Positions 34,063-43,501 of a stretch of 64,000 bases of DNA are shown here, piece by piece (position 1 is the first letter of the stretch; each line of letters opens with the position of its first letter). Source of the DNA: Psychrosphaera aestuarii (GTDB taxonomy: Bacteria > Pseudomonadota > Gammaproteobacteria > Enterobacterales > Alteromonadaceae); NCBI RefSeq assembly GCF_017948405.1, contig NZ_CP072844.1, positions 1,116,001 to 1,180,000 of the forward strand, written 5' to 3'. The position numbers and the translations under genes were made by a program. Under the pieces are notes generated by a model. It had not been told where the DNA came from and did no database searches. It saw only the letters and a program-made list of their open reading frames with translations.

Positions 34063-34106
34063 GCTCGATCAACGGATTGGTCTTCTCTTGGTTACAAGGA
34101 TTTATT

Positions 34107-34403
34107 ATGCAAGTTAAAAAAGCTTGGCAGTTTTTATTGGTCAATGACCAGTTGGGTTACTACACAGGATATAAAGGTCCTGAAATGTTTGGTGAATTAG
34201 ACCGCGCAAAGGTCTATCGTACTCATGGTGAAGCTCACATGGCGGCCCTAGGCATTAAGCATCCATTAGAAGTTGAGTCGGTATTAATCTGGCACCGTAC
34301 TCAACAGGATAATGAAATTACCGATAACATTAACCCTAAATCGACAAACAACTCTGTACGAAATCATCTAAGGGTTGTTTCATCAAACTCATTTAGTGAA
34401 TAA
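34107..34403 (+). CDS. Small hypothetical protein
   Basis: A 98-residue soluble protein from the ATG at 34107 (AAGGA 6 bp upstream); an in-frame start 30 bp earlier is less convincing. It begins MQVKKAWQFLLVNDQLGYYTGYKG and contains AKVYRTHGEAHMAALGIKHPLEVESVLIWH, then a polar tail rich in Asn and Ser. No family was recognised. The tidy RBS and codon pattern suggest a real gene. It converges with the next gene, the two stops overlapping by 11 bp, and lies in the starch locus without an operator. Confidence 0.55.
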   Translation: MQVKKAWQFLLVNDQLGYYTGYKGPEMFGELDRAKVYRTHGEAHMAALGIKHPLEVESVLIWHRTQQDNEITDNINPKSTNNSVRNHLRVVSSNSFSE

Positions 34404-34896
34404 CTTTATTGGTTTGGTAATTTTCTTTGTATTTAGAGACCACCAAGTAATCAATAATGTTTCTATGCTTATCGACTAGGGCATAACCCTCAATAATTTC
34501 ATTATTGTGCCTAACAGGCGCATGTGTTTTAAACGACCAGATCGTATTGTCGTCATCTGTTTGTTGTTTTAGTGCTTGCCACTGCGAATGCAAACGACCA
34601 AACGGTAACTCTGGTGCAATGTTGTTTGGGTCTCTAACGAGTTCGCGTTCTTCAACAGAGTTTATGTTAACTGGTAACAACAAATCCTTTCCTTTTACTT
34701 TAGATTTTTTGACGGCGATATCTGGCGATGATTCAAAAAATATAAACAGTAATACAAATGGCCAGAATAAGGCGGTTAAAAATATTGCCTTAATTACAGT
34801 GGCACTTTTGGATACTGTGACGGCTGTCGATTTATCTCGGAATACATAAAGTATAAGACTGACAGCCATTCCGGCTGCTAAATATAATGCAATCAT
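34393..34896 (-). CDS. Hypothetical membrane protein
   Basis: A 167-residue protein from the ATG at 34896, supported by AGAGAG 8 bp upstream; an extended start at 34932 lacks this. Two hydrophobic segments (about residues 1-17, IALYLAAGMAVSLILYVF, and 31-55, AIFLTALFWPFVLLFIFF) are followed by a soluble domain with a cluster of basic residues and the C-terminal block EIIEGYALVDKHRNIIDYLVVSKYKE. No known family was recognised. It is oriented against the surrounding sugar genes and is tail-to-tail with the preceding small gene. Confidence 0.6.
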   Translation of the reverse strand: MIALYLAAGMAVSLILYVFRDKSTAVTVSKSATVIKAIFLTALFWPFVLLFIFFESSPDIAVKKSKVKGKDLLLPVNINSVEERELVRDPNNIAPELPFGRLHSQWQALKQQTDDDNTIWSFKTHAPVRHNNEIIEGYALVDKHRNIIDYLVVSKYKENYQTNKVIH

Positions 34897-35299
34897 GGTA
34901 TCTACTCTCTTATTTGCCCGTTTTAGATGCATATATCTAAGCCATTCGGGCTGAATTATTCTTATTAATTTAAACTGGTACAGCTGATTAACAATTCTTA
35001 GAGTTGTAAAATTTATCCAGTGAAGACCTTTAAGTTTTGCAGTAGATTGAGTTTTTGCCAGTAAAAAGAATAAAAAAAGTATGTATTTTAGGTAAAATGT
35101 TGTAACTGCGACGATTTTAAATTTAAGCTAAATGTGTCATGGAATTAACATTCAAGTTTCAATTTCTATTACTTTGAATACGTATGTACTTATTTGTTTG
35201 CAGTTGTGCTTCGTTATAGTCTGAAGCGTTATTTTAAAGTCATTAATAATAAATAAAAAAAACAATAATAATCATGTGCGTTTACAACAGGACAACAAT
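34897..35299. promoter_or_regulatory. Intergenic region before the sugar MFS transporter
   Basis: About 400 bp of AT-rich noncoding sequence between divergent genes. It holds the LacI-type operator at 35174-35188 (annotated separately), a TATAGT at 35215-35220 that may be the transporter's -10, and the transporter RBS AGGA at 35289-35292. Nothing else was recognised. Confidence 0.55.
35174..35188 (+). promoter_or_regulatory. LacI-type operator before the sugar transporter
   Basis: TTGAATACGTATGTA matches the operator at the LacI gene in 14 of 15 positions. It lies 112 bp before the transporter start. Confidence 0.8.
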
Positions 35300-36784
35300 A
35301 TGAATCAACCGAAACTCTCCTTTTGGCAAGTTTGGAACGTCAGCTTTGGCTTTCTTGGAGTACAAATAGGCTTTGCATTGCAAAATGGTAATGTCAGCCG
35401 AATTTTATCCGACCTCGGCGCCGATCTTTCTTCACTCTCACTTTTTTGGTTAGCCGCGCCAATTATGGGTCTATTGGTTCAACCTATTGTTGGTGCACTG
35501 TCAGATCGAACTTGGAACCGAATGGGCCGACGTCTACCATTCATTTTTGGTGGTGCTATTGTCGCTGCGCTAGCAATGGCTTTACTGCCAAACGCTTCGC
35601 TACTAGTGGCATTTATACCGCCGATGATTTTTGGTTTGATCATATTCGCTATAAAAGATGCTGCGTTTAATGTCACCTTTCAACCTTTTCGTTCTCTGGT
35701 TTCCGATATGGTTCCAAAAGAACAACACAATATGGGTTATTCAGTCCAAACCTTATTAATTAACATTGGTGCGGTTGTAGGATCTATTTTGCCGTTTGTG
35801 TTAACGAATGTTATTGGCCTAGAGAATGCTTCAAAAGCCGGTGAAGTTGCACCATCTGTTGTTTGGGCTTTTTATATTGGTGCTACCATTTTATTAGGCT
35901 CTGTGCTTTGGACCGTATTTAGAACAAAAGAGTATGCGCCTGAACAATATAATGAATACAAAGGACTTACCGTTGAGCAAAGCAACAATATGTCTGAACA
36001 AAAGCTATCAACGTTTGCCAAGCTATCTGGTTTTTGGGCGCTATTAAAAGAGTCTCCAGAAATAATGAAGCAATTGGCCGTTGTGCAGTTTTTCTCTTGG
36101 TTTTCACTTTTTATCATGTGGACTTATCTACCGGCTGCACTCACACAAAATACATGGGGAGTTGCCATACACTGGTTCGATCCAGGTTATTTAGCGAGTA
36201 ATCCGGTTCCAGAGTCCATTTCAAAAGCGAAAGGTGCAGCAGGGGACTGGGTTGGTATTTTATATGCAGCACAAGCACTATTTTCTGTCGCGTTTGCTGT
36301 TGTCTTAACTAAGCTTGCTAACACATTCGGGCGAAAGCTGGTGTACTCTATGTCATTACTGGCTGGTGGTTTAGGTTATATCAGCATGATTTTATTTACT
36401 GACCCAACAATAACCGAAGTTAATCTTTACATAACCTCTGTAACGGTGCCACAAGGCGCGGTTGGCATTGTACTTTCGATGATTGGTGTTGGTATTGCTT
36501 GGGCTGCAATACTTGCTATGCCGTATGCTATTTTAGCCGGTGCATTGCCTGCCGATAAGACAGGTGTGTATATGGGTATATTTAACTTCACTATTGCTGC
36601 TCCACAAATCATTTCAGGCTTAGTGAGTGGTTGGATTTTAGGGGCTGTTTTTGCAAATGAAGCAATATATATCATTATCTTGGCTGGGGTCTCTATGATC
36701 TTGGGGGCAATATCAGTGTTCTTTGTTCGTGACAGTGAGCCTAAAAAAGAATCTATAGTGCTAGAAGACAAAGTGTCCGCTTAA
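35300..36784 (+). CDS. MFS sugar transporter, probable maltose/maltodextrin permease
   Basis: A 494-residue, 12-helix major-facilitator protein. The ATG at 35300 is chosen for the AGGA 7 bp upstream; a GTG at 35276 is rejected. The opening KLSFWQVWNVSFGFLGVQIGFALQN and the loop 2-3 motif GALSDRTWNRMGRRLPFI (MFS motif A-like, D-R-x-x-R-R) resemble the SLC45/GPH-like sugar:cation symporters called MalT in Alteromonadales and Xanthomonadales. Additional charged motifs such as DMVPKEQHNMGYSVQ and GALPADKTGVYMGIFN fit this branch. It should bring maltose or short maltodextrins across the inner membrane. It carries its own LacI-type operator and a strong terminator. The substrate is inferred from the regulon. 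Confidence 0.85.
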   Translation: MNQPKLSFWQVWNVSFGFLGVQIGFALQNGNVSRILSDLGADLSSLSLFWLAAPIMGLLVQPIVGALSDRTWNRMGRRLPFIFGGAIVAALAMALLPNASLLVAFIPPMIFGLIIFAIKDAAFNVTFQPFRSLVSDMVPKEQHNMGYSVQTLLINIGAVVGSILPFVLTNVIGLENASKAGEVAPSVVWAFYIGATILLGSVLWTVFRTKEYAPEQYNEYKGLTVEQSNNMSEQKLSTFAKLSGFWALLKESPEIMKQLAVVQFFSWFSLFIMWTYLPAALTQNTWGVAIHWFDPGYLASNPVPESISKAKGAAGDWVGILYAAQALFSVAFAVVLTKLANTFGRKLVYSMSLLAGGLGYISMILFTDPTITEVNLYITSVTVPQGAVGIVLSMIGVGIAWAAILAMPYAILAGALPADKTGVYMGIFNFTIAAPQIISGLVSGWILGAVFANEAIYIIILAGVSMILGAISVFFVRDSEPKKESIVLEDKVSA

Positions 36785-36803
36785 GGTTAGTATTAAGTAA
36801 ATT

Positions 36804-36829
36804 AAACCCAGCATTTGCTGGGTTTTTAT
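36804..36829 (+). terminator. Rho-independent terminator after the sugar transporter
   Basis: AAACCCAGC, loop ATTT, GCTGGGTTT, followed by TTATT. Confidence 0.85.
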
Positions 36830-36855
36830 TAACAAGAACAAAGACTAGGCGAACT

Positions 36856-37443
36856 ATGAAAATTACAATTATCTCGGGTAGTACAAGAAATAACTCAGCA
36901 AGCTCAAAAACCTCTCGCTATTTAAAAAATCAATTGTTAGAGATTAACAACAAAAATACCGTTGATATTTTTGACTTATCAGAAGCGCAACTGCCTCTTT
37001 GGGACGAGTCCTTAGACTTAACTACATTGTCTGCTCATGCTGACTCGCTTGAAGCGTCGGACGCGTTTGTGTTTGTAGTGCCTGAGTGGCATGGAATGGC
37101 TCCGCCTGCATTAAAAAACTTATTCTTTTTATTTACTGGTGTATTTAGACATAAACCTGCATTTATTGTATCTATTTCAGCGGGAACCGGCGGTCGTTAC
37201 CCAATTCAAGAGCTACGCTCTACTGTGTATAAAAATACTTACTTAAACTTTATTCCTGTAAATACAATTATTGACCGAGTTAATACTATTATTGACGAAG
37301 ATGGAAATTACATCGGCGAAAAGCAGTTTGTCGCTAATAGAGTAGATGAAGGGCTTAAATTACTTCTAGAGTATGGAAGTGCTTTCCAAGTGATTCGAAA
37401 AAGTGACATTGTACTAGAGAAACGTTTTCCAAATGGTGTTTAA
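36856..37443 (+). CDS. NAD(P)H-dependent FMN reductase family protein
   Basis: A 195-residue flavodoxin-fold protein of the NADPH-dependent FMN reductase family (PF03358). It starts with the phosphate-binding loop IISGSTRNNSASSKT (residues 5-19) and has the conserved VPEWHGMAPPALKNLFFLF segment (about 75-95; many members have PEYN here) and a glycine loop SISAGTGGRYP (about 112-122). Members reduce flavins or quinones or act in redox stress. It lies between the sugar transporter terminator and the LacI gene. It might supply reduced flavin to the halogenase 24 kb away, but no sequence evidence supports that. Confidence 0.8.
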   Translation: MKITIISGSTRNNSASSKTSRYLKNQLLEINNKNTVDIFDLSEAQLPLWDESLDLTTLSAHADSLEASDAFVFVVPEWHGMAPPALKNLFFLFTGVFRHKPAFIVSISAGTGGRYPIQELRSTVYKNTYLNFIPVNTIIDRVNTIIDEDGNYIGEKQFVANRVDEGLKLLLEYGSAFQVIRKSDIVLEKRFPNGV

Positions 37444-37455
37444 TTAACCATAAAG

Positions 37456-37495
37456 TTGGGCAATAGCAAAGTTAGTTCATTTTGCTATTGTCCGA
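37456..37495. terminator. Hairpin after the FMN reductase gene
   Basis: GGGCAATAGCAAA pairs with TTTTGCTATTGTCC (about 12 bp stem, 9-base loop). It lacks a T run after the stem, so it could be a terminator or an RNA-stabilising hairpin. Confidence 0.5.
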
Positions 37496-37559
37496 CTTGT
37501 CCTTTGTGCATAAAATGCATTTAGATATAACTCTTATTCTCTTCCCTATTTTTCATGCC

Positions 37560-37574
37560 TTGAATACGTATGCA
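37560..37574 (+). promoter_or_regulatory. LacI-type operator before the LacI gene (reference copy)
   Basis: TTGAATACGTATGCA, with palindromic core ATACGTAT and the central CG typical of LacI-family sites. It lies 101 bp before the regulator's start and suggests autoregulation. Confidence 0.8.
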
Positions 37575-37674
37575 CTATGGTGCTACTACTTGATTAATTT
37601 AGCTAAATGTAGTTTACACCCTTTTTTTAGCTAGGTACTATGACACTATCATTCCCTACATATGTGGATTATTT

Positions 37675-38709
37675 GTGAAAGGTAAAGCAACCTCATTTGA
37701 TATCGCCTATCGAGCCGGTGTTTCTCAATCTACGGTATCGAGGGCGTTAAGAAATAGCCCTCTAGTCAGCGAAAAAACCAAAGAAAAAATTCGCGAAATA
37801 GCGAAAGAGTTGAACTATACCGTTGATAAAAACGCTAGCAGCTTGCGTTCGCAAACCAGTACTACACTTGCATTGTTATTGTTTGAAGATCCCAGCAGTG
37901 ATGACTCCTTAGTAAATCCGTTTTTTCTCTCTATGTTAGGAAGTATCACGAAAGAATGCGGAATACTTGGATATGACTTACTTGTATCATTTCAAGAATT
38001 AGATGCTGATTGGCACTCTGTTTTTAAAGATAGTAATAAGGCTGATGGTCTTATTTTACTTGGTTATGGTAATTATTTAGACTACGAGTCGAAGCTACAT
38101 GAACTCGTAAATCATGGCACGCCATTTGTTCGCTGGGGAGCGGAAACACAAAGTGTTAAAGCGAGTTCTATAGGCTGTGACAACTTTCATGGCGGGCAGC
38201 AAATTACAGAACACCTAGTCGGTTTAGGTAGAAAACGGTTTGCATTTGTTGGCAACGTTGATGATGGTTCCCCCGAGTTTCTTGCTCGATATCAGGGGCA
38301 TTGTGCTGCGTTAAAAGAAGCTCGGTTAAATGTAGACAAAAATCTTCAGCGAGATGCTGTGAATACTGAAGAAGCAGGCTATTTAGCTACAACCAGTCTA
38401 CTAAGTACGAAAACCGATATTGATGCAATTGTCGTGGCGAGTGACTTGATTGCGACAGGTGTTCTTCGCGCGTTAGAAGATAAAGGCGTAAGAGTTCCAG
38501 AGGATATAGCGATCGTAGGTTTTGACGATATTCCGGTTGCTAGGTATACAAAACCTGCGTTAACAACATGCCGACAAGACTCAGCTCAAGCTGGCGTCTT
38601 ATTGGTTGATAAGTTGGTTGCATTGATTAATGGTGAAGAAACATCGAGTAATTTTATGCAAACCGAGCTCATTGTTCGGGACTCATGTGGCGCTAATTTA
38701 AAACAATAA
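37675..38709 (+). CDS. LacI-family transcriptional regulator, probable maltodextrin regulator
   Basis: A 344-residue DNA-binding regulator. The N-terminal LacI helix-turn-helix (about residues 7-30, FDIAYRAGVSQSTVSRALRN) leads into a hinge helix (NASSLRSQ) and a periplasmic-binding-protein-like sensor domain (about 62-340; GLILLGYGN, VGNVDDGSPEFLARYQG, IVVASDLIATGVLRALEDKG, VGFDDIPVARYTKPALTT). The start is GTG at 37675 with a weak RBS. Identical or near-identical operators at its own promoter and at the receptor, pullulanase and transporter genes make it the likely controller of the starch regulon, analogous to MalR of Alteromonadales. The inducer is unknown; maltose or a maltodextrin is likely. 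The glutathione peroxidase gene follows by 23 bp. Confidence 0.9.
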   Translation: MKGKATSFDIAYRAGVSQSTVSRALRNSPLVSEKTKEKIREIAKELNYTVDKNASSLRSQTSTTLALLLFEDPSSDDSLVNPFFLSMLGSITKECGILGYDLLVSFQELDADWHSVFKDSNKADGLILLGYGNYLDYESKLHELVNHGTPFVRWGAETQSVKASSIGCDNFHGGQQITEHLVGLGRKRFAFVGNVDDGSPEFLARYQGHCAALKEARLNVDKNLQRDAVNTEEAGYLATTSLLSTKTDIDAIVVASDLIATGVLRALEDKGVRVPEDIAIVGFDDIPVARYTKPALTTCRQDSAQAGVLLVDKLVALINGEETSSNFMQTELIVRDSCGANLKQ

Positions 38710-38732
38710 TTCAAGTATAAATAAGGATTCCA

Positions 38733-39212
38733 ATGAGCAAGTTTTATGGCTTTTCCGCGACATCAATTAGCGGCGAAAAAATTGAGATGTCAGACTATAA
38801 AGGCAAGGTTGTGCTAGTCGTTAACACTGCAAGTAAGTGCGGTTTTACAAAGCAGTATGACGGCCTTCAAGAGCTTTATGAGCAATACAAAGATCAAGGA
38901 CTAGTTATTTTGGGCTTTCCTTGCAACCAGTTTGGCGAGCAAGAAAAAGGTGGGAGCAGCGAAATCCAAGAGTTCTGCCGCTTAAACTTCGGGGTTAATT
39001 TTCCAATGTTTGAAAAAATTAATGTGAACGGCCCTGATGCTCATCCAATTTATCAGCATTTAAAATCTGAAAAGCCAGGTGTGCTTGGTACAGAAGGCAT
39101 TAAATGGAATTTCACAAAATTTTTAATCAATAAAGAAGGTGATGTAGTTGAGCGATTTGGGTCAACAACCAAACCTGAAAAATTAAAAGCCAAAATTGAG
39201 AAGTTGCTGTAG
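38733..39212 (+). CDS. Glutathione peroxidase family protein (Cys type)
   Basis: A 159-residue thioredoxin-fold peroxidase that reduces hydrogen or lipid peroxides with glutathione or thioredoxin. The peroxidatic residue is Cys36 in [14 protein letters not shown], where some relatives have selenocysteine. The family blocks [15 protein letters not shown] (second Cys in FPCNQF), [11 protein letters not shown] and [10 protein letters not shown] (catalytic Trp/Asn) are present, completing the Cys-Gln-Trp-Asn tetrad. Length is typical of BtuE-like enzymes. It starts 23 bp after the LacI gene and may be read through from it; a terminator follows. Confidence 0.93.
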   Translation: MSKFYGFSATSISGEKIEMSDYKGKVVLVVNTASKCGFTKQYDGLQELYEQYKDQGLVILGFPCNQFGEQEKGGSSEIQEFCRLNFGVNFPMFEKINVNGPDAHPIYQHLKSEKPGVLGTEGIKWNFTKFLINKEGDVVERFGSTTKPEKLKAKIEKLL

Positions 39213-39260
39213 TGGCAAGTTCACATTGATTCATAGATAGGATGACACTTCTTTGCATAA

Positions 39261-39285
39261 AAAAAACGCCCAAGGGCGTTTTTTT
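39261..39285. terminator. Bidirectional terminator between glutathione peroxidase and chemoreceptor genes
   Basis: AAAAAACGCCC pairs with GGGCGTTTTTTT around an AA loop. A-rich on one side and T-rich on the other, it can end both convergent transcripts. Confidence 0.85.
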
Positions 39286-39316
39286 ATTATCGTATAAAAG
39301 ATTAAATTGAACCGAA

Positions 39317-41329
39317 TTAAAGCCTAAATTGCTCTACAGACTGTCTAAGCTCTTCAGCCAAACGAGCCACCTCTTGAGAGGATAAATCAGTTTGTGTTGC
39401 CCCTGAGGCGGTTTGCTCTGCAATAGCAACTATCGACTCAAGACGTTCACTAATCTCGTTACTAACCTGGTTTTGCTCTTTGGCCGCAGAAACAATTTGT
39501 TCACTCATGTCATTAGCCTGGTGAACGGAATCGGTAATGTTATTCAGTGCTAATGTTGCTTGCTCTGTTTGTGATACACACAAGTCAGCTTGTGTTTTGC
39601 TATGGTTCATTACACTAACGGCTGATTTCGAACCGCGTTGTAACTGCTCAATCATATTTTGTATTTCTTGAGTCGACTCTTGTGTTTTACTCGCTAAAGA
39701 ACGAACTTCATCAGCTACGACCGCAAAACCTCGACCTTGTTCACCGGCGCGAGCAGCTTCAATGGCGGCGTTTAAAGCAAGTAAGTTTGTTTGTTCGGCA
39801 ATACCACGGATAACGTCTAAGATGCCTCCAATGGCTGCACTATGCTCGTTTACTTCATGTATAACGCCAGAAGCCTGTTCTATTTCGCTAGCTAAGCTTA
39901 AGATGGTTTGTTTGTTGTTATCAGAGATTGTTTTAACGCGTTCGGCATCTTCGTCAGCCTGTTTTATATCGGCTAATGCTTCGTTAGCTCTATCCATAAC
40001 AGAATACGACGTGCTTGCCATTTCCGTTGTCGCTGTTGCTGCTTGCTCTACTTGGGAGCGTTGCTCGTTTATTGCGACAGTTGACTCTTTTACAACCATA
40101 GAGGTTTCTTCAGACGCGGTAGCAAGTTGGTTTGAACGGCTTACAATGCCGTGGATCAGTTCGCGTAAGCTATCAATTAGCTTGTTACAGTTTTTCGCTA
40201 ATTCACCAAATTCATCATTATTGCTATCATCTAATTTAACAGTTAAATCACCAGTTGATACAACATTAAGTACTTCATTTACTTCGCTTAAAGGTCGTGT
40301 GACACGCACAACGGTTTTATAACCGATGAAAATCGAAAACAATAATGACACGCCCATTACCGCCCAGTTTTGCGATACACCATTACCAACTGCGTCCTTC
40401 ACGCTCTCGGTAGTTATTTGCAACTCTTCTTTTACTTTTGTACCTAAAGACTTAAGTTGAACAATACTTTGCTCAGAAAGTTGAGTCGTTTTATTTAATA
40501 GCACTCTGGTTTCGTCGATTTTATTTAGTAACGCAATTTTTGTTGCTCCAACCGAGTCATTTGAATCAATCATTCTGTTTACAAGGTCGATTTGCTCAAG
40601 TAAAGATGATACACCCTCATAACCTTTGCCGGCCGTTTCAGTTTTTAAAACCGCGACTGATTTATTCATATTGTCTTGTAAAAAGTCGAGCTCTTTACGA
40701 ATAGTAATTACCGTATCCCTATTGTTGTTTTTACTGATATCTGTAATAGCCGTAATAATGCTCAGCATATTTGCTTCTATGCTAGTTGCAGCTTGGGCTG
40801 CTGGGTTATCACTCGGAAGCTCATTTAAGTCTGTGAAATCAAGAATAAGAGTTGCTGCATCATCAGCTGCAAACTCAGTTTCTTCTAGTTGTGATATCAC
40901 TTTATCAGCTAACTCTAGGGTGTTCTTTTTGGCGGTAAAAAGTTGGTATGCAGATGCGGTAAATTCTTGGAATGACTTTTTAACTTTTGGAACTTGTGAT
41001 TCCAAAATATCAACACCGGCGACAATTGAAGTGAGGCTGTTTAGCTCCTTGTCCATTTCCGTAGCTTGACTATTAAATGTAGCGACGGAACCTTCAATGT
41101 CATTGTAATTGTCCGCATAATAATCTAATAGTGTGGTTTTACTCATAGCAACAAACTGTTGTTGTAAAGCTGCACTTGACTCCATCGCAGGAACAGAAAG
41201 ATTATTTACGGTTTCTGTCGACTTCGAAATGTCATTTAAAACTGCAACTGAGCTAAATCCTAAAAATAGTAATAGAATAGCTGTAATTGAAAAGCCTCCA
41301 ATTACTCTCATTGCAACGGTTAATTTCAT
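39317..41329 (-). CDS. Methyl-accepting chemotaxis protein
   Basis: A 670-residue transmembrane chemoreceptor. It has TM1 (about residues 8-30), a long periplasmic helical sensor region of roughly 290 residues (larger than a simple four-helix bundle; possibly a helical bimodular type), TM2 (about 325-343, [16 protein letters not shown]), a HAMP domain (about 344-396, [14 protein letters not shown]...[10 protein letters not shown]) and a cytoplasmic signalling domain. The kinase-contact hairpin tip [35 protein letters not shown] is intact. No C-terminal CheR/CheB tether pentapeptide is seen (ends EQFRL). The ligand is unknown. It is next to but convergent with the starch regulon and lacks an operator. 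Confidence 0.93.
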   Translation of the reverse strand: MKLTVAMRVIGGFSITAILLLFLGFSSVAVLNDISKSTETVNNLSVPAMESSAALQQQFVAMSKTTLLDYYADNYNDIEGSVATFNSQATEMDKELNSLTSIVAGVDILESQVPKVKKSFQEFTASAYQLFTAKKNTLELADKVISQLEETEFAADDAATLILDFTDLNELPSDNPAAQAATSIEANMLSIITAITDISKNNNRDTVITIRKELDFLQDNMNKSVAVLKTETAGKGYEGVSSLLEQIDLVNRMIDSNDSVGATKIALLNKIDETRVLLNKTTQLSEQSIVQLKSLGTKVKEELQITTESVKDAVGNGVSQNWAVMGVSLLFSIFIGYKTVVRVTRPLSEVNEVLNVVSTGDLTVKLDDSNNDEFGELAKNCNKLIDSLRELIHGIVSRSNQLATASEETSMVVKESTVAINEQRSQVEQAATATTEMASTSYSVMDRANEALADIKQADEDAERVKTISDNNKQTILSLASEIEQASGVIHEVNEHSAAIGGILDVIRGIAEQTNLLALNAAIEAARAGEQGRGFAVVADEVRSLASKTQESTQEIQNMIEQLQRGSKSAVSVMNHSKTQADLCVSQTEQATLALNNITDSVHQANDMSEQIVSAAKEQNQVSNEISERLESIVAIAEQTASGATQTDLSSQEVARLAEELRQSVEQFRL

Positions 41330-41446
41330 AAGTTCTCCATGTGCGGACTGCTAACTTTTTAATTATTCAAAGGTTATCGGCCAAATTTATATTTTTATTA
41401 GATTAAATTGTTTAAACAACTCGGTTGTTCGGTAAATTTACCACGT

Positions 41447-42271
41447 CTAAGGGCTGCGCTCAGCCATTATTTTAAATGTTTGCTTGGTTTGCCAATTTAA
41501 GACAGTTAGGTAATTGCCCCAAACATATCCTGTATCTAAAGGGATAATGTTTGGATTAACACTTTGCCCCATTAGTGACGCCCAATGTCCAAATACCCAT
41601 TTAGTATCATTAAATCTATCAGCTTGAAATTCGAACCAAGGCACGAGTTTTGAGTCTGGAGATAAAGTGTTAGGCGCCTCTTTATAAGACAAGTCCAGTT
41701 TACCTTCTTTTGTACAATAACGCATTCGAGTTAGGCCATTAACAGCATAGACCAGTTGTTCGGAAACTGATAAATCTGGTTGCCAAAAGTCCGGCTTATT
41801 GCTGTACATGCTTTTTAAAAAGCTGACATAATCTTTATGAATTAGCTGCTTATGTATTTCTTTTGCAAATATATTCGCGTCGCCAATTGACCAATTAGGG
41901 GGCAGTCCAGCATGGCTCATAAAACCAGAACCATCGGGTAATTCTAATAAAAGGGGCTGGTGTCGAAGCCAATCACAAATTTTGACAATGTTAGGAGAGG
42001 ACAGTAAATCTTGGAGTTTGTCTTTTGGGTTTGCACTTTTTACTTGATTTGCAACGGACAGTAAGTGTAGGTCGTGATTTCCTAGTACTGTTCGAATATG
42101 GCTATCGTTTTTAATAATAAACGCTATTGTTGCTAGCGAGTTTTCACCACGCGCGACTAGATCACCCGTTAACCAAAGAGTGTCTTTGCCACCGCAATAA
42201 CCTATTTCAGCAAGAGCATGTTGTAATCCATTAAAACACCCTTGGATATCTCCGATAAAATAATCGGCCAC
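41447..42271 (-). CDS. apaH: Bis(5'-nucleosyl)-tetraphosphatase, symmetrical
   Basis: A 274-residue metallophosphatase that splits Ap4A into two ADP and has been shown in E. coli to remove Np4 caps from RNA. Motifs are GDIQGC (residues 7-12), GDLVARGENS (about 36-45), GNHDLHLL (about 64-71) and a C-terminal FGHWASLMG with LDTGYVWG, the usual ApaH metal and substrate motifs. It is last in the lptD-surA-pdxA-rsmA-apaG-apaH order, 10 bp after apaG. No clear terminator was found downstream. Confidence 0.97.
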   Translation of the reverse strand: MADYFIGDIQGCFNGLQHALAEIGYCGGKDTLWLTGDLVARGENSLATIAFIIKNDSHIRTVLGNHDLHLLSVANQVKSANPKDKLQDLLSSPNIVKICDWLRHQPLLLELPDGSGFMSHAGLPPNWSIGDANIFAKEIHKQLIHKDYVSFLKSMYSNKPDFWQPDLSVSEQLVYAVNGLTRMRYCTKEGKLDLSYKEAPNTLSPDSKLVPWFEFQADRFNDTKWVFGHWASLMGQSVNPNIIPLDTGYVWGNYLTVLNWQTKQTFKIMAERSP

Positions 42272-42281
42272 GAACTTTTCC

Positions 42282-42644
42282 TTAATGCAATATATTTGGA
42301 ACAGCTAGTCGAAATACAGGAATTGGTACTTGGATGCTATTGGTGTCGGTTTTAAAATCATAAAAGCCTTCCATAGTGCCTACTTCGGTTTCCAGTATGC
42401 ACCCGCTGGTGTATGTATAACTTTCGCCAGGTTCAATAGTTGGCTGTTCACCTACTACGCCAGCTCCTTTAACTTCGGTTTTTTTACCATTTGCATCAGT
42501 GATAAGCCAATATCGGCCCAGCAGCTGGGCGCTATAAGCATCATTGTTTGTAATAGTAATCGTGTAGGCGAAAACAAAACGATGCTGTGAAGCATCACTT
42601 TGCTCTGGGATGTCTCTAGTTACAACTTTTACTTCGATATCCAT
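42282..42644 (-). CDS. apaG: Co2+/Mg2+ efflux protein ApaG
   Basis: A 120-residue fibronectin-III-like protein with the family blocks FVFAYTITITNND, AQLLGRYWLITDANG, VKGAGVVGEQPTIEPGESYTYTSG and GTMEGFYDF. The biochemical role remains poorly defined despite the efflux name. It lies between rsmA (5 bp upstream) and apaH. Confidence 0.96.
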   Translation of the reverse strand: MDIEVKVVTRDIPEQSDASQHRFVFAYTITITNNDAYSAQLLGRYWLITDANGKKTEVKGAGVVGEQPTIEPGESYTYTSGCILETEVGTMEGFYDFKTDTNSIQVPIPVFRLAVPNILH

Positions 42645-42649
42645 TTTTT

Positions 42650-43501
42650 TTAGTTTTCGCTCTTTGATTTTTCATACCACTGAGCGATTTTAATATAATC
42701 ATCGAGAGATAAATTTTCCGCTCGTACGGTGGCATCAATACCTAAAGACTCTAGTTGTTCTACGGTTATGATATTTTGCAGGCTGTTTCTAAGCGTCTTT
42801 CGGCGTTGATTAAAGGCTTCTAAACAAACAGTATTTAACATCGCTGGCGACACTTGGTTTCGTGCATCGTGTTCTTTAGGTATTAATCTAATTACAGCAG
42901 AGTCTACTTTTGGTGGTGGCACAAAAGAAGATGGCGGAACATCGGTAACAGGCACAGTTCGGCAGTAGTATTGTGTCATTACGCTTAGTCGGCCAAAGGC
43001 TTTGGTGTTAGGTGCGGCACACATTCTGTTTACAACTTCTTTTTGTAACATAAAGTGCATGTTTTCGATGTTGTCGAGGTATTCGTATAGGTGAAACAGT
43101 AATGGTGTCGAAATGTTGTATGGCAGATTACCAAACACTTTTAGTTTTTTATCTTCACGCACGACTTGGCTAAAATCAAACTTCAACGCATCGGCTTGAT
43201 AGATGTTTAGCTTGTTGCCAATAAAAGGGTGGGTTTTTAGTCGCTCAGCAAGGTCTTTATCAAGCTCAACAACGTTAAGGATATCAGTGCGCTCTGCAAC
43301 AGGCTCAGTTATAGCACCTAAACCTGGACCGATTTCAACAATGTTATCGCCTTCTTTTGGGGCAATAGCTCTTACAATTCTTTCAATAATATCTTCATCG
43401 GTTAAAAAGTTTTGACCAAAACGCTTTCTCGCTTTGTGACCTTGATGAATGCCTTTTGCTGGGTCAAAATGTTTTTTATTTGATGTTTTATGTTTGCTCA
43501 T
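42650..43501 (-). CDS. rsmA: 16S rRNA (adenine1518-N6/adenine1519-N6)-dimethyltransferase
   Basis: A 283-residue SAM-dependent methyltransferase (KsgA) that dimethylates the two adjacent adenines near the 3' end of 16S rRNA during 30S maturation. Visible are [14 protein letters not shown], the SAM-binding [14 protein letters not shown] (about 60-73), the catalytic GNLPYNIS (about 121-128) and the C-terminal rRNA-binding part ([12 protein letters not shown]). The N-terminus has a ~20-residue basic extension before the canonical start. The ATG directly follows the pdxA stop, indicating coupling. Confidence 0.97.
   Translation of the reverse strand: MSKHKTSNKKHFDPAKGIHQGHKARKRFGQNFLTDEDIIERIVRAIAPKEGDNIVEIGPGLGAITEPVAERTDILNVVELDKDLAERLKTHPFIGNKLNIYQADALKFDFSQVVREDKKLKVFGNLPYNISTPLLFHLYEYLDNIENMHFMLQKEVVNRMCAAPNTKAFGRLSVMTQYYCRTVPVTDVPPSSFVPPPKVDSAVIRLIPKEHDARNQVSPAMLNTVCLEAFNQRRKTLRNSLQNIITVEQLESLGIDATVRAENLSLDDYIKIAQWYEKSKSEN

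Noticed and set aside
34077..34106. N-terminal extension of the 98-residue protein from an earlier in-frame start
   Set aside because: The ATG at 34107 has AAGGA at proper spacing, while the earlier start lies right after the GH31 hairpin with no RBS.
39762..40322. Long plus-strand open frame of 186 codons within the chemoreceptor region
   Set aside because: It is the complement of the conserved signalling domain; the minus-strand frame has the chemoreceptor hairpin motif, and the plus-strand product is low-complexity Ser/Ala-rich.
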